A stretch of DNA of 64,000 nucleotides from Planktotalea frisia (GCF_001890925.1 NZ_MLCB01000126.1:37790-101789), one strand, 5' to 3'. Positions 24,730 through 35,865 are shown, numbered from the stretch's first letter. Notes: a model not told the origin generated them from the letters alone. Program-made: numbers and translations.

Positions 24730-26439
24730 GTGCCCATTCGCGTCTTACGGCAGATAAGTTTTGCAGCGGTTCTTGCCGTCACTGGAATTCCGCTGGTAGC
24801 TGAGCCTGCGGGGCCTTATCTCGCGGCGCGTTCTGCTGCGGTGACAGGCGATTACGATGCTGCGGCGCGCTATTATACTCAGGCTCTAGCGCGTGATCCT
24901 TCAAACCCTGAAATATTGGAAAACGCCAGCTTTGCGTTGCTCGCCCTTGGTGACATCGAACGCGCGGCGATCGTTGGTGGCACTTTGCTCGCCAACGGCC
25001 AAAGCAGCCAAGTTGCGCAAATGGCCTTGCTCGCACAGCGCGCACAGGAAGAGAATTACGCTGATGTGCTTGGACGGATTCTTGATAACCAAGGTGTTGG
25101 ACCTTTGGTGGACGGACTTTTGCGTGCTTGGGCGCAAGTCGGCATTGGCGAAGTAACAACTGCGCTTGAGAACTTTGAAAAGATTGGCGAAGAGCGCGGG
25201 CTGCAAGGCTTTGCACTTTACCACAAAGCGTTCGCTCTTGCGATGGTTGGCGATTTTGAAGGGGCGGATGAGATCTTTTCCAAACCTGAGTCAGGTGCGT
25301 TGCGTCAAACCCGTCGCGGTGCGATTGCGCATATTGAAGTGCTCAGTCAATTGGGGCGGACTGAGGATGCTTTGAAACTTCTCGACGACTCGTTTGGCCC
25401 TGACCTTGACCCGCTACTCAAGTCTATTCGCGCGAGCCTGAGTGATGGCAAGACTGTTGAATTTAGCCAGATCAAGACTGCGCGCGATGGCATGGCAGAG
25501 GTCTTTTTCACCGTGGGCAGTGCGTTGCGTAACGAGGCGAGCGAAGATTACACGCTTCTTTATACGCGCGTCGCTGAATATTTGAACCCAATGCACAGTG
25601 ATGCGACCTTGCTGTCCGCTGGTTTGCTCGAGCAGATGGAACGGTTCGAGTTGGCGACGGAAACTTACAAGAAAGTTGGTCGTGATGATCCCGCGTTTCA
25701 TGCGGCAGAGCTGGGGCGCGCAGAAGCGTTGCGGCGTAGTGGGAAACCGGACGCCGCGATCGAGGTGCTCGAAAGTCTCGCGCAAACCCATGGTGAATTG
25801 GCGCTCGTGCATTCGTCGCTCGGCGATGCGTTGCGCCAGATGGAGCGTTTTGAGGATGCGATCAAAGCGTATGATACCGCGCTAGAGCAGTATGACGAAG
25901 AAAGCCGCGGACAATGGTTCATCTATTACGCGCGCGGGATTTCTTACGAGCGGCTTGATAACTGGGAAAATTCGGAAGCGGATTTTCGCAAAGCGTTAGA
26001 GTTGAACCCGGAGCAGCCGCAAGTTTTGAACTACCTTGGATATTCCTTGGTTGAGAAGCAAGTCAAGCTGGATGAAGCGCTAAATATGATCGAGCGCGCC
26101 GTCGCGGCACGTCCTGACAGTGGGTATATCGTCGATAGCTTGGGTTGGGTTTTGTTTCGTTTAGGTCGCTATGAAGAAGCGGTCGCACCGATGGAACGCG
26201 CGACAGAATTGATGCCGATTGATCCCATTGTGAACGACCATTTGGGCGATGTGTATTGGTCTGTGGGGCGCTTTCTTGAGGCGGAATTCCAATGGAAACG
26301 CGCACTTTCGTTCGTGGATTACGGTGATGCTAGCCAAGAAGCGGACCCAGATCGCATTCGGCGCAAGCTAGAAGTCGGTCTTGATCAAGTGCTTGAAGAA
26401 GAAGGTGCAAAGCCGCTCCGATTGGCAGATGACGGTTAA
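24730..26439 (+). CDS. exported TPR-repeat protein
   Basis: A 569-residue protein starting with GTG (AAGGAG eight bases upstream). The N-terminus is a Sec signal peptide (RQISFAAVLAVTGIPLVAEP). The rest is helical with tetratricopeptide repeats: one near residues 35-70 (AAVTGDYDAAARYYTQALARDPSNP) cut to the pattern shown, and a clear C-terminal array around residues 345-500 with ALELNPEQPQVLNYLGY and GRYEEAVAPMERATELMPID. TPRs scaffold protein complexes, often at the outer membrane or periplasm. The last 11 bases overlap ispE. Partner proteins are not evident. Confidence 0.88.
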   Translation: MPIRVLRQISFAAVLAVTGIPLVAEPAGPYLAARSAAVTGDYDAAARYYTQALARDPSNPEILENASFALLALGDIERAAIVGGTLLANGQSSQVAQMALLAQRAQEENYADVLGRILDNQGVGPLVDGLLRAWAQVGIGEVTTALENFEKIGEERGLQGFALYHKAFALAMVGDFEGADEIFSKPESGALRQTRRGAIAHIEVLSQLGRTEDALKLLDDSFGPDLDPLLKSIRASLSDGKTVEFSQIKTARDGMAEVFFTVGSALRNEASEDYTLLYTRVAEYLNPMHSDATLLSAGLLEQMERFELATETYKKVGRDDPAFHAAELGRAEALRRSGKPDAAIEVLESLAQTHGELALVHSSLGDALRQMERFEDAIKAYDTALEQYDEESRGQWFIYYARGISYERLDNWENSEADFRKALELNPEQPQVLNYLGYSLVEKQVKLDEALNMIERAVAARPDSGYIVDSLGWVLFRLGRYEEAVAPMERATELMPIDPIVNDHLGDVYWSVGRFLEAEFQWKRALSFVDYGDASQEADPDRIRRKLEVGLDQVLEEEGAKPLRLADDG

Positions 26440-27256
26440 TAGTGTCAGGCGCACCGCACGCGCAAAGGTTAATTTAACGCTTCACGTGACAGGTCAGCGG
26501 GCGGATGGGTATCATCTGCTCGACAGCTTGGTCTGTTTTGCGGATATCGGGGATTTCATTGACATGCGCGAAGCGGATGCGCTCTCGCTCAGTGTAGATG
26601 GCCCTTTGGCGGCAGGTGTGCCGACGGACGAGCGCAATTTGGTACTGCAAGCCGCGCGATTGTTTGGTGCTGACAAAGGCGCGGCCATTAACCTAAGTAA
26701 ACACCTACCCCATGCGGCGGGTATTGGTGGCGGCTCTGCGGATGCAGCGGCGACGCTACTGGCTTTGGCTGAATTGTGGGACCTTCCTTTGCCGGAGGAT
26801 GTGGTACGCCTTGGCGCGGATGTGCCTGTGTGTCTTTCGCCAATGGCCTTGCGGATGCGTGGTGTTGGAGACGAATTGTCAGTTGTGCCGCCATTGCCCG
26901 AGCTGCCAGCAGTTTTGGTAAACCCGCGCGTCGCTGTCGAGACGCCACCAGTATTTAAAGCATTGACCCAAAAAGAGAATGCGCCGATGGGCGTTGTTCC
27001 TGAATGCGCGGATGTAGGCGTTTTCGCCAAGTGGTGCGCAGAGCAGCGTAACGACTTGCAAGCCCCAGCGATCAGCATCGAGCCAACTATCCAAGACGCG
27101 CTTGATGCGTTGGAACCTGCTCTTTTTGCACGCATGTCAGGTTCTGGCGCGACGTGCTTTGGACTTTGCGAAAACGCGGATTCGACGAAAGAGCTGGCGA
27201 AAACCATTCGAGGGAAACATCCAGACTGGTGGGTGGTCGCGACTAACTTTAGTTAA
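26429..27256 (+). CDS. ispE: 4-diphosphocytidyl-2-C-methyl-D-erythritol kinase
   Basis: IspE phosphorylates CDP-methylerythritol in the MEP pathway of isoprenoid synthesis. The GHMP-kinase ATP loop is PHAAGIGGGSADAAATL; the N-terminus RTARAKVNLTLHVTGQRADGYH and the C-terminal MSGSGATCFGL are diagnostic. The start ATG at 26429 overlaps the TPR gene by 11 bases, so coupling is likely. Length is 275 residues. Its 3' end overlaps the convergent polyprenyl synthase gene by eight bases; both genes serve isoprenoid or quinone supply. Confidence 0.95.
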   Translation: MTVNSVRRTARAKVNLTLHVTGQRADGYHLLDSLVCFADIGDFIDMREADALSLSVDGPLAAGVPTDERNLVLQAARLFGADKGAAINLSKHLPHAAGIGGGSADAAATLLALAELWDLPLPEDVVRLGADVPVCLSPMALRMRGVGDELSVVPPLPELPAVLVNPRVAVETPPVFKALTQKENAPMGVVPECADVGVFAKWCAEQRNDLQAPAISIEPTIQDALDALEPALFARMSGSGATCFGLCENADSTKELAKTIRGKHPDWWVVATNFS

Positions 27257-28250
27257 TGCGCGCCACGACGTAACCCGCAATTTCGCGTAGCATATCGCGC
27301 ACTGGATGCTCTGGCAGTTGGTCTATCGCAGCGACGGCTTTGTCAGCCCATGCGAGCGCTTCGAGCCGTGTGTCTTCCAATGCACCATGCTTGTGCAAAA
27401 GCGCAATCGCATGTTCCAGATCGCCGTTTTCCTGGCGACCTTTCTCGATCGTGCGTACCCAAAAAGCGCGCTCTTCGGCGTCGGCTTTGGCAATAGCCTT
27501 GATCAGGGGTAAGGTTAATTTCTTCTCGCGAAAATCATCGCCTACATTCTTGCCAATCGCGTTCGGATCACCTGACACATCGAGCAAATCGTCTACGATC
27601 TGGAACGCAATGCCGAGGGCATCACCATAATCAAATAACGCCTGCACTTGCGCATCATCTTCACCTGCAATCACACCGCCAACCTCCGTCGCGGCCGAGA
27701 AGAGCGCAGCAGTTTTGCCGCGTACGACTTGCAGATAGATCGCTTCTGTCGTGGCAAGATCTTGCGAAGCGGTAAGCTGCAACACTTCGCCCTCCGCAAT
27801 CGTTGCCGAAGCGTTGGCAAGAATGTCGAGCACACGCAAAGAACCCGTTTCTACCATCAACTGGAATGAACGCGAAAAGAGATAATCGCCAACAAGAACA
27901 GAGGACTTGTTGTCCCATAACAGATTGGCAGTCGGACGTCCGCGACGCTGACCGCTTTCATCAACCACATCATCATGGAGCAATGTGGCGGTGTGAATAA
28001 ACTCTACCGTCGCTGCCAAATGCACGTGATAGGGGCCATCGTAGCCACACAAATGCGCCGCCGCGAGGGTCAACATCGGGCGCAAACGCTTGCCGCCTGC
28101 TTCGACCAGATGCGCGGTAACTTCAGGGATGCGCGGGGCATGTTCAGACGCCATGCGCTCACGAATGAGCACATTCACCGCCTCCATATCAGCCGCCAAA
28201 TAGGCCGCTAAGGCATCATGTGGCTTTATTGAAATCTCGTCCAAGCTCAT
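27249..28250 (-). CDS. ispB: polyprenyl (octaprenyl/decaprenyl-type) diphosphate synthase
   Basis: A 333-residue trans-prenyltransferase that makes the ubiquinone side chain. The two Asp-rich motifs are LLHDDVVDESGQRRG and FQIVDDLLDVSGD; GGKRLRPMLTLAAAHL and GDDFREKKLTLPLI are also typical. The start is the ATG giving MSLDEISIKPHD; 93 codons of open frame further upstream run antisense to the DUF2007 gene and are excluded. Chain length (probably C50 in this group) cannot be read from the sequence. Confidence 0.93.
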   Translation of the reverse strand: MSLDEISIKPHDALAAYLAADMEAVNVLIRERMASEHAPRIPEVTAHLVEAGGKRLRPMLTLAAAHLCGYDGPYHVHLAATVEFIHTATLLHDDVVDESGQRRGRPTANLLWDNKSSVLVGDYLFSRSFQLMVETGSLRVLDILANASATIAEGEVLQLTASQDLATTEAIYLQVVRGKTAALFSAATEVGGVIAGEDDAQVQALFDYGDALGIAFQIVDDLLDVSGDPNAIGKNVGDDFREKKLTLPLIKAIAKADAEERAFWVRTIEKGRQENGDLEHAIALLHKHGALEDTRLEALAWADKAVAAIDQLPEHPVRDMLREIAGYVVARIN

Positions 28251-28316
28251 CACACTCTCGTTCCTGCCCTGTAGTATATCTGTACATTCGGGCGCGCCGC
28301 GCTTAACTCTATTTTT

Positions 28317-28532
28317 ATGCAAGAACTGATGCGAACCAATGACATAACACTCACGGCTCTCGTGCGAGCCATCCTTGATGATGCGGGTATACCGATCTTT
28401 GAGTTGGACGTAAATATGAGCGTGCTTGAAGGCTCCATAGGCATTTTGCCGCGCCGTGTGATGGTGGCGACGCGTGACTATGAACGTGTCCTGCGCATTT
28501 TGGCGGAAAACGAAGTTGAACTCCCACATTGA
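28317..28532 (+). CDS. DUF2007 family small protein
   Basis: A 71-residue DUF2007 protein: LMRTNDITLTALVRAILDDA at the start, then the core FELDVNMSVLEGSIG and PRRVMVATRDYERVLRIL. The family is a small ferredoxin-like fold described as a putative signal-transducing protein, with no proven role. It is divergent from the polyprenyl synthase and its 3' end overlaps the methyltransferase gene. Confidence 0.88.
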   Translation: MQELMRTNDITLTALVRAILDDAGIPIFELDVNMSVLEGSIGILPRRVMVATRDYERVLRILAENEVELPH

Positions 28533-29301
28533 GCATCCCCAACTAGGGCCGTGCAGCGTTGATGCCTTCCTTGGGGGGCTCGTGCAGATTGCACAACCGC
28601 TTAACGGTTATCGTGCGGGTGTAGACCCTGTTTTACTGGCTTCGAGCGTGCCTGCGAAAGCGGGTGAAACAGTACTTGAACTTGGATGTGGGGGCGGCGT
28701 TGCATCGCTGTGTTTGGGGCGGCGGATTGCGGGCCTGTCTTTGACGGGGGTGGAACTGCAAGCAGATTACGCTGATCTTGCGCGTGAAAATGCGGCGCGT
28801 AATGGTATCGACTTCACTGTTTATCCGGCTGATTTGAAAGCTTTGCCCGCAGAGGTGAAAGCACAGGGCTATAATCATGTGATCGCTAACCCGCCATACT
28901 ATGATCGTGCTCGTAGCGTGCCTTCGCTGAATGTTGAGCGCGAAGTGGGGCTAGGTGGCGACACGCCGTTGAGTAAATGGGTGAGCGTTGCGAGCAAGCG
29001 ACTTGCGCCCAAAGGACAGCTGCATTTTGTGCAGCGCGCGGATCGTTTGCCAGAACTTATGAGCGCTGTTTTCAAATCGCTCGGCTCTATTGAGGTACAA
29101 CCTTTGTATGCACGCACAGGTCGCGATGCGCATTTGGTATTGGTGCGCGCAAAAAGAGAGGGGCGGGCAGATTTTCGCTTACACGCGCCTATTGTGATGC
29201 ACCAAGGGGCTGAGCACGGTGGAAATGATAAGAATTACAATGAGATAATCGAAGCTATCTTGCGTCATGGCGCGGGTTTGAGCTTTGGGGGCGTTGCCTA
29301 A
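28516..29301 (+). CDS. TrmN6-like SAM-dependent methyltransferase
   Basis: A class I methyltransferase related to tRNA1(Val) adenine-37 N6-methyltransferase. The family N-terminus DAFLGGLVQIAQPLNGYRAG is followed by AGVDPVLLASS, the SAM motif VLELGCGGGVASLCLG and the catalytic NPPYYD for N6-adenine chemistry. The start is uncertain: TTG at 28516 places a short N-terminus before DAFLGG and overlaps DUF2007 by 17 bases; ATG at 28474 adds 14 untypical residues. Length is about 261 residues. The tRNA target is inferred from the family. Confidence 0.85.
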   Translation: MNSHIEHPQLGPCSVDAFLGGLVQIAQPLNGYRAGVDPVLLASSVPAKAGETVLELGCGGGVASLCLGRRIAGLSLTGVELQADYADLARENAARNGIDFTVYPADLKALPAEVKAQGYNHVIANPPYYDRARSVPSLNVEREVGLGGDTPLSKWVSVASKRLAPKGQLHFVQRADRLPELMSAVFKSLGSIEVQPLYARTGRDAHLVLVRAKREGRADFRLHAPIVMHQGAEHGGNDKNYNEIIEAILRHGAGLSFGGVA

Positions 29302-29409
29302 ATCTTACGCATTTTAAGGTTGGGTTAACCATAGGATGCATCTGCAGCGTGACAGATGAAAAAAATTATGCTGGACTATCATTGCACATCTAACCTTAGG
29401 AGGACCTCG

Positions 29410-29574
29410 ATGAGCTTGAGTTCACATCTGGAACAGCTGAAGAAGAAACACCTAAACCTTTCTGCCGAAGTGGAAGCCGCACAGCGCGCGCCCGGAACGC
29501 AGGACCTTCAAATTGCAGAACTCAAAAAACAAAAACTACGACTTAAAGAGGAAATTACGCGCCTTTCGAGTTGA
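29410..29574 (+). CDS. DUF465 (YdcH-like) small coiled-coil protein
   Basis: A 54-residue helical protein, SLSSHLEQLKKKHLNLSAEV then LQIAELKKQKLRLKEEITRL, matching the DUF465/YdcH family. The ribosome site TTAGGAGG lies six bases before this ATG and rules out the upstream ATG at 29356. The function is unknown. A strong terminator follows 26 bases later, so it is a monocistronic unit. Confidence 0.9.
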   Translation: MSLSSHLEQLKKKHLNLSAEVEAAQRAPGTQDLQIAELKKQKLRLKEEITRLSS

Positions 29575-29600
29575 GCGTAATTTCATTTTAAGATGACTGG

Positions 29601-29635
29601 ACCGGCGCTGGAGTGATCCTAGCGCCGGTTTTTTG
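29601..29635 (+). terminator. intrinsic terminator of the DUF465 gene
   Basis: ACCGGCGCT and AGCGCCGGT form a perfect 9-bp stem around an 11-base loop, followed by six T residues. It ends just before the convergent carB stop. Confidence 0.92.
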
Positions 29636-29639
29636 TTGT

Positions 29640-32600
29640 CTACCCCACACCCTGCAAAGACATCACGCCCAGATCGTCGCTGATCTGTGCTTCTATGGCG
29701 AGGGCGGCGGCTTGGGCACCGGCGGCAGTCGTGAAATAGGGGATCTTGCCGTAAAGCGCGACGGAGCGGATTTCGCGGCTGTCTTCCACCGCTTGCGCGC
29801 CCTCAGTCGTGTTGATCACCAAGGCGATTTCGCCGTTCTTGAGGTTGTCGACCACGTTTGGGCGGCCCTCATATACTTTGTTCACGATCTCGCACTCAAT
29901 GCCCGCAGCGGATAGCCAGCTTTGCGTGCCGCGTGTTGCAGTAAAGGTAAATCCGAGAGATGCCAATAGTTTAGCGGCCTCTAAGGTCTTGTCGGTTTTG
30001 TCGTCATCACGGATGGAAACAAAGACTTTACCCTCGCGCGGCAAGACAACGCCAGCGCCCATTTGTGCCTTAAGGAAGGCGCGGGCGAAGGAGGTGTCCC
30101 AACCCATGACTTCGCCCGTAGAGCGCATTTCAGGGCCGAGGATCGTATCGACACCGGGGAAACGAGCGAAAGGCAACACGGCTTCTTTGACGGAGAACCA
30201 CGGCATATTGTAATCTGCCAACGTCATTTGATCCGGCATTGGTTGCGAGCCGGGGATCGCACCCTCTGGATATGCGCCGCGCTTTGGGAAGTTGGAGAGC
30301 GGCTCACCTGCCATGAGGCGCGCGGCGATGGACGCGATTGCGCTGTCGGTTGCTTTGGCGACGAACGGCACAGTGCGCGAGGCGCGTGGGTTCACCTCAA
30401 TCAAGTAAATCTCGTCGTCTTTGATCGCGAATTGTACGTTCATCAAGCCAACGACGTTCAGGGCAAGCGCTAGGGCATGTGTCTGCTCCTCGATCCGCTT
30501 GATCACGTCTTTGGACAGCGAGTAGGGCGGCAAGGAACAAGCGCTGTCACCAGAGTGAACACCCGCTTCTTCGATGTGTTGCATGATGCCTGTGACGTGG
30601 ACCTCTTTACCATCGCAAAGCGCATCAACGTCGAGTTCGACCGCGCCAGAAAGGTAGCTGTCAAGCAACACAGGGCTGTCGCCGGACACAACAACCGCCT
30701 CAGAAATGTAGCGTTCCAGTTGCGCTATATCGCGCACTATTTCCATAGCGCGGCCACCCAAAACATAAGAAGGACGAATAACCAGTGGAAAGCCGATGTT
30801 TTCCGCAATCGCGAGGGCTTCGGCGTCTGTGGATGCGATGCCATTGCGTGGTTGCTTGAGGTTCAACTGGTTCACAAGCGCTTGGAAACGTTCGCGATCT
30901 TCTGCCAGGTCGATCGCATCAGGAGAGGTGCCAAGGATCGGAATGCCCTCTGCTTCTAGCGCATTGGCCAGCTTCAAAGGCGTCTGTCCACCAAACTGAA
31001 CGATAACGCCATGCAGCGTGCCGTTCTCAAGCTCGACGCGCAGGATTTCCATGACGTGCTCGAATGTGAGGGGTTCAAAATAGAGGCGATCAGAGGTGTC
31101 GTAATCCGTCGAAACCGTCTCGGGATTACAGTTGATCATGATCGTCTCGTAACCCGCGTCCGTTAGGGCGTAGCAGGCGTGACAGCAGCAGTAATCAAAC
31201 TCGATCCCTTGACCAATACGGTTCGGACCACCGCCAAGAATGACAACTTTGTTGCGATCAGACGGGCGTGCTTCGCATTCCACATCGCCGAAAGCGGGTG
31301 CCTCGTATGTGGAGTACATGTAGGGCGTTTGCGCCTCGAATTCGGCAGCACATGTGTCGATGCGTTTGAAGACGGCTGTGACGCCGACGGCGTGGCGCGC
31401 TTTGCGCACGTCTTTCTCTTTGAAGCCAGTTAGGTTGGCGAGGCGGGCATCTGTGAAGCCCATCATTTTGAGATGGCGCAGGCCCGCTTCATCGCTGGGC
31501 AGGCCATTTTCGCGCACGCCTTCTTCGGCCTCGACGATTTCGCGAATACGGGCAAGGAACCAAGGGTCAAACATCGTGACCACGTGAATTTCATCATCCG
31601 TCAGACCGTGACGCATGGCTTGCGCAATGGTGCGCATGCGGTCTGGGGTTTGCTTGGAGATCGCTTTGATAACCGCAGATTTCTCTGGCGCGCCCTCGAT
31701 TTCGACTTCGTCGAAACCAGTGAGGTCGGACTCCATCGAGGCCAGCGCTTTTTGCAGGCTCTCATGGATCGTACGGCCGATGGCCATGGTTTCGCCAACG
31801 GATTTCATAGCCGTGGTGAGGTATGGCTCAGAACCCGGGAATTTCTCGAACGCGAACTTCGGGATCTTGGTGACGACGTAGTCGATGGTCGGCTCAAAGG
31901 ACGCAGGCGTTACTTTGGTGATGTCGTTATCCAGCTCATCTAGCGTGTAGCCTACGGCCAGCTTAGCAGCGATCTTGGCAATCGGGAAACCTGTCGCCTT
32001 GGAGGCAAGCGCGGAAGAGCGAGACACGCGTGGGTTCATCTCAATGACGACCATGCGGCCATCCGCAGGGTTTACCGCCCACTGAACGTTGGAGCCGCCT
32101 GTTTCCACGCCAATTTCGCGCAAAACCGCGATGGAGTGGTTGCGCATCACTTGGTATTCTTTGTCTGTCAGGGTCAGCGCGGGGGCGACGGTGATCGAAT
32201 CGCCTGTGTGCACGCCCATGGGGTCGATGTTTTCAATCGCGCAGACGATGATCGCGTTGTCAGCCGTGTCACGCACGACCTCCATCTCGAATTCTTTCCA
32301 ACCCAGAAGTGACTCGTCCACGAGGATTTGGTTCACAGGGGACGCGTCCATGCCAGAGCGGCAGAAAAACTCATAATCTTCGCGGTTGTACGCCACGCCG
32401 CCGCCTGTGCCGCCCATGGTAAAGGCAGGGCGGATAATCGCGGGTAGGCCGACGTAGTCGAGTGTTTCAAGCGCGATGCGCACGCCCTCGGAAAGATCGG
32501 CTTTGCCGTTCTCATCTGTGGGTGCGGTTACGATTGTCGCTTTGGGGTTTTCGATGCCGAGGCGGTCCATGGCTTCGCGGAAGAGCTTGCGATCTTCTGC

Positions 32601-32975
32601 CATTTCAATAGCTTCGCGTTTCGCACCAATCATTTCAACGCCGAATTTCTCAAGCACGCCCATCTCTTCAAGGGCCAAAGATGTGTTGAGACCCGTTTGA
32701 CCACCCATCGTCGGAAGCAACGCATCAGGGCGTTCTTTCTCGATGATCTTGGCGACGATCTCGGGTGTAATCGGCTCGATATAAGTTGCATCCGCCAAGT
32801 TCGGATCGGTCATGATTGTGGCCGGATTGGAGTTGACCAGAATGACGCGGTAACCCTCTTCACGAAGGGCCTTGCAGGCCTGTGCGCCAGAATAGTCGAA
32901 TTCGCAGGCTTGCCCAATTACGATTGGCCCCGCGCCGATGATCATAATGGATGAAATGTCGGTACGTTTGGGCAT
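29640..32975 (-). CDS. carB: carbamoyl-phosphate synthase large subunit
   Basis: CarB makes carbamoyl phosphate from bicarbonate, ammonia (from CarA) and two ATP, feeding arginine and pyrimidine synthesis. The 1111-residue protein shows the N-terminal [20 protein letters not shown], duplicated ATP-grasp halves (second half begins [20 protein letters not shown]), and a C-terminal allosteric MGS-like domain with [20 protein letters not shown]. The carA gene is not in the window. It is divergent from aspS across 198 bp. In the same window argF uses its product, but at a distance of 7 kb. Confidence 0.97.
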   Translation of the reverse strand: MPKRTDISSIMIIGAGPIVIGQACEFDYSGAQACKALREEGYRVILVNSNPATIMTDPNLADATYIEPITPEIVAKIIEKERPDALLPTMGGQTGLNTSLALEEMGVLEKFGVEMIGAKREAIEMAEDRKLFREAMDRLGIENPKATIVTAPTDENGKADLSEGVRIALETLDYVGLPAIIRPAFTMGGTGGGVAYNREDYEFFCRSGMDASPVNQILVDESLLGWKEFEMEVVRDTADNAIIVCAIENIDPMGVHTGDSITVAPALTLTDKEYQVMRNHSIAVLREIGVETGGSNVQWAVNPADGRMVVIEMNPRVSRSSALASKATGFPIAKIAAKLAVGYTLDELDNDITKVTPASFEPTIDYVVTKIPKFAFEKFPGSEPYLTTAMKSVGETMAIGRTIHESLQKALASMESDLTGFDEVEIEGAPEKSAVIKAISKQTPDRMRTIAQAMRHGLTDDEIHVVTMFDPWFLARIREIVEAEEGVRENGLPSDEAGLRHLKMMGFTDARLANLTGFKEKDVRKARHAVGVTAVFKRIDTCAAEFEAQTPYMYSTYEAPAFGDVECEARPSDRNKVVILGGGPNRIGQGIEFDYCCCHACYALTDAGYETIMINCNPETVSTDYDTSDRLYFEPLTFEHVMEILRVELENGTLHGVIVQFGGQTPLKLANALEAEGIPILGTSPDAIDLAEDRERFQALVNQLNLKQPRNGIASTDAEALAIAENIGFPLVIRPSYVLGGRAMEIVRDIAQLERYISEAVVVSGDSPVLLDSYLSGAVELDVDALCDGKEVHVTGIMQHIEEAGVHSGDSACSLPPYSLSKDVIKRIEEQTHALALALNVVGLMNVQFAIKDDEIYLIEVNPRASRTVPFVAKATDSAIASIAARLMAGEPLSNFPKRGAYPEGAIPGSQPMPDQMTLADYNMPWFSVKEAVLPFARFPGVDTILGPEMRSTGEVMGWDTSFARAFLKAQMGAGVVLPREGKVFVSIRDDDKTDKTLEAAKLLASLGFTFTATRGTQSWLSAAGIECEIVNKVYEGRPNVVDNLKNGEIALVINTTEGAQAVEDSREIRSVALYGKIPYFTTAAGAQAAALAIEAQISDDLGVMSLQGVG

Positions 32976-33173
32976 GGGAAGACCTCTTTTTCGGGGCGGC
33001 TCGATCGGTGGCAGGACAGAGTCGCGGCAGCGTGCAAATTGTCGTGGGTTATAGACATGGCATGGGCAGGTTCAAGGGGCATATGAGCGTGCGGGCAAGC
33101 GAGACTTGACTTTCGCGCCCCCGCGCGGTGTATCGGCCCCTATCCTATAGCCCTTTCCGAAGGAAAAAGCACC

Positions 33174-34949
33174 ATGCACGCCTATCGCAGCCACACTTGC
33201 GCCGATCTAAATAAATCCAACGTAGGCGAAAATGTGCGTCTTTCTGGCTGGGTGCATCGCGTGCGCGATCACGGCGGCCTCTTGTTTATCGACCTGCGCG
33301 ATCACTACGGCATCACTCAGGTGATGGCAGACCCAGACAGCCCTGTGTTCAGCCAGATCGAAAAAGTACGCTCTGAGTGGTGTATCCGTATCGATGGCAA
33401 CGTCATGGCGCGCGACGAGAGCTTGGTGAACCCAAAAATCCCGACGGGTGAAGTTGAAGTGTTCATTCGTGACATTGAAGTTTTGGGTGCTGCGTCCGAG
33501 CTGCCGTTGATGGTATTCGGCGAGCAGGAATATCCCGAAGAGACCCGCCTCAAGTATCGCTACCTAGATCTGCGCCGTGAGAAATTGCAGCGCAATATGA
33601 AGCTGCGGTCTGATGTTGTGTCCTCAATGCGCAAGCGCATGTGGGAGCGGGATTTCCGCGAATATCAGACACCAATTATCACAGCATCATCCCCAGAAGG
33701 CGCGCGCGACTTTCTGGTGCCGTCACGCCAGCATCCGGGCAAGTTCTACGCTTTGCCGCAGGCCCCTCAGCAGTTCAAGCAGCTGATCATGGTGTCTGGC
33801 TTTGACAAGTATTTCCAGATTGCGCCGTGTTTCCGCGATGAAGATCCGCGCGCGGATCGCTCGCCTACAGATTTCTACCAGCTCGACCTTGAGATGAGCT
33901 TTGTAGAGCAACAGGACGTCTTTGATACGATCCAGCCGGTGGTTGGCGGTATTTTCGAAGAGTTCGGTGGTGGCCGCAAAGTTGACCAGACGTGGGAGCA
34001 GATTTCGTATAAAGATGCGGCCCTTTGGTATGGCTCTGATAAGCCGGACCTGCGCAACCCGATCAAGATGCAAGTCGTGTCTGAGCACTTCGCTGGGTCT
34101 GGCTTTGCGATCTTCGCGAAGCTTTTAGAGCAAGAGGGTACCGAGATCCGCGCGATCCCTGCGCCGACAGGTGGCTCGCGCAAGTTCTGTGACCGTATGA
34201 ATGCCTTTGCGCAGAAAGAAGGTCTGCCTGGCATGGGCTATATCTTCTGGCGCGATCAGGGCGAGGGTATGGAAGCTGCTGGACCGCTGGCTAAAAACAT
34301 CGGACCTGAGCGCACAGAGGCGATCCGCCAGCAGCTTGGTCTGGGTGTCGGCGATGCAGCATTCTTCTTGGGTGGTAAGCCATCTGCGTTTGAAAGCGTT
34401 GCAGGACGTGCGCGCAACGAGATTGGCGCAGCCTTGAAATTGATCGACGAGGATCGTTTTGCATTTGCGTGGATCGTTGATTTCCCGATGTACGAGGCGG
34501 ACGAAGAAACGGGCAAGATCGACTTCTCGCACAACCCCTTCTCGATGCCGCAGGGTGGCCTAGAGGCGCTTCAAGGCGATCCTTTGGAGGTTTTGGGCTA
34601 CCAGTATGACCTAGCCTGTAATGGTTACGAGTTGATTTCCGGTGCGATCCGAAACCACCAGCCCGACATCATGTTCAAAGCGTTTGAGCTGGCGGGCTAT
34701 GGCAAGGATGAGGTCGAGAAGCGTTTTGGTGGCATGGTCAATGCGTTCCAATACGGTGCTCCGCCCCACGGTGGTTGCGCGGCAGGGATCGACCGGATTG
34801 TGATGTTGCTTGCGGATGAAGCGAACATTCGCGAAGTCATCATGTTCCCGATGAACCAACGTGCGGAAGATTTGATGATGAATGCGCCGTCAGAGCCGAT
34901 GAGCGATCAGATGATGGAACTGGGCCTGCGCGTTATTCCGCAGGACTAA
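33174..34949 (+). CDS. aspS: aspartyl-tRNA synthetase
   Basis: A 591-residue class II synthetase of the bacterial type. The OB-fold anticodon-binding domain ([20 protein letters not shown]) is N-terminal; motif 2 is [19 protein letters not shown], the GAD insertion follows, and motif 3 is [14 protein letters not shown]. Whether it also charges tRNA-Asn cannot be decided from the sequence here. AAGGAAAAA lies just before the ATG. A hairpin ends the gene. Confidence 0.97.
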   Translation: MHAYRSHTCADLNKSNVGENVRLSGWVHRVRDHGGLLFIDLRDHYGITQVMADPDSPVFSQIEKVRSEWCIRIDGNVMARDESLVNPKIPTGEVEVFIRDIEVLGAASELPLMVFGEQEYPEETRLKYRYLDLRREKLQRNMKLRSDVVSSMRKRMWERDFREYQTPIITASSPEGARDFLVPSRQHPGKFYALPQAPQQFKQLIMVSGFDKYFQIAPCFRDEDPRADRSPTDFYQLDLEMSFVEQQDVFDTIQPVVGGIFEEFGGGRKVDQTWEQISYKDAALWYGSDKPDLRNPIKMQVVSEHFAGSGFAIFAKLLEQEGTEIRAIPAPTGGSRKFCDRMNAFAQKEGLPGMGYIFWRDQGEGMEAAGPLAKNIGPERTEAIRQQLGLGVGDAAFFLGGKPSAFESVAGRARNEIGAALKLIDEDRFAFAWIVDFPMYEADEETGKIDFSHNPFSMPQGGLEALQGDPLEVLGYQYDLACNGYELISGAIRNHQPDIMFKAFELAGYGKDEVEKRFGGMVNAFQYGAPPHGGCAAGIDRIVMLLADEANIREVIMFPMNQRAEDLMMNAPSEPMSDQMMELGLRVIPQD

Positions 34950-34959
34950 GCAAATGTGG

Positions 34960-34983
34960 CCCTGCGTGCTACAACACGCAGGG
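34960..34983. terminator. hairpin between convergent aspS and deacetylase
   Basis: CCCTGCGTG-CTACAA-CACGCAGGG is a perfect 9-bp stem that abuts the deacetylase stop codon. There is no T-run. On the minus strand it reads GTAACCCTGCGTG, resembling the REP hairpins flanking the transposase at 51.8-52.4 kb. Confidence 0.6.
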
Positions 34984-35811
34984 TTACTCGCCCAGCACAC
35001 GCTCAATCTGGGAAAGGCCGCGAGGGCCTGTGTAGAGATCAGGCGCTGTGAAAAGTGGATCACGCAGGGCTTGCTCTACGGTGATGAATGTCCAGCCGTT
35101 GGTGTCATACCACGCGAGCAAATCATCCAAGTGATCTGCGTTGATCTTATTCATATGCAGCAGCAGAATATGCGATACGTCGCGCCCTAGCGCCTTTTGC
35201 GAGAGCGCTTGAAAATACGCGGTCCGCTCTTTCATATGTTCTAAATATGCTGTCGCGATGTGCTGCGCTTCGCGCTGATCACCCATATCCAAAGCATCCA
35301 CGTAATCCGAGTTGAACCGCCACTCGTCATTATCAATGGTGACGGGAACATTTTCATACCCTTGATTTTTCAGGACATTTTCCGCAGCACGTTTGGCTTT
35401 TTCTGTTTTACCTTCTCGTAGAAATGGAAAGCGATAGTACTTTTGGCCCTGCATCCACGGTTTGAGCGCGCGGTCAGTGCGACGGACCTCGCGGCGGAAT
35501 GCCCAGCGTGTGAGAGTATCGTAATCAGGGTGTGACCAGCTGTGATTGCCAACCGTGTGCCCCGCGTTTGCGAAGGCGTCCATGACAGGGGCTGTCTCTT
35601 CGTTGATCTGATTGCCGATCGCAAAGCCCGTTGCAATGATGTCATGGGTTTTCAACGCCGCATTTACATCGCGTATAATTTTCATGCCTTCTTGCGGCGT
35701 GGTGCGCGAACGCAAGACTTAGGGCAGATCATCAAGCGTGATCGCGATTTGCTGCGCCTGCAGGGGAAGAGCCAAAAAGATGAGACAAAACGTCCAAATA
35801 TGGCTCAACAT
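34984..35811 (-). pseudogene. polysaccharide deacetylase-like gene interrupted by an in-frame TAA
   Basis: From ATG at 35811 the frame encodes a signal peptide (MLSHIWTFCLIFLALPLQA) and the start of a NodB-fold domain, ITLDDLP, and then meets TAA at 35719-35721. The same frame continues uninterrupted to 34984 with VLRSRTTPQEGMKIIRD, HTVGNHSWSHPDYDTL (metal-binding HxxxxH-like motif) and the C-terminal ILLLHMNKINADHL. The metal-binding Asp-Asp motif lies before the stop, so the downstream fragment alone would lack a secretion signal and key residues. A single T-to-A change (TTA to TAA) would explain it. It is either a recent nonsense mutation or a sequence error. Confidence 0.85.
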
Positions 35812-35865
35812 GAAAGCGCCTTCGAAGGAGTATGCGCGCGCGTTACATCAGCGCGCGCAAATAGA

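Noticed and set aside
29356..29409. Upstream ATG of the DUF465 gene
   Set aside because: A near-perfect TTAGGAGG sits right before the internal ATG at 29410, which also gives the family-typical start.
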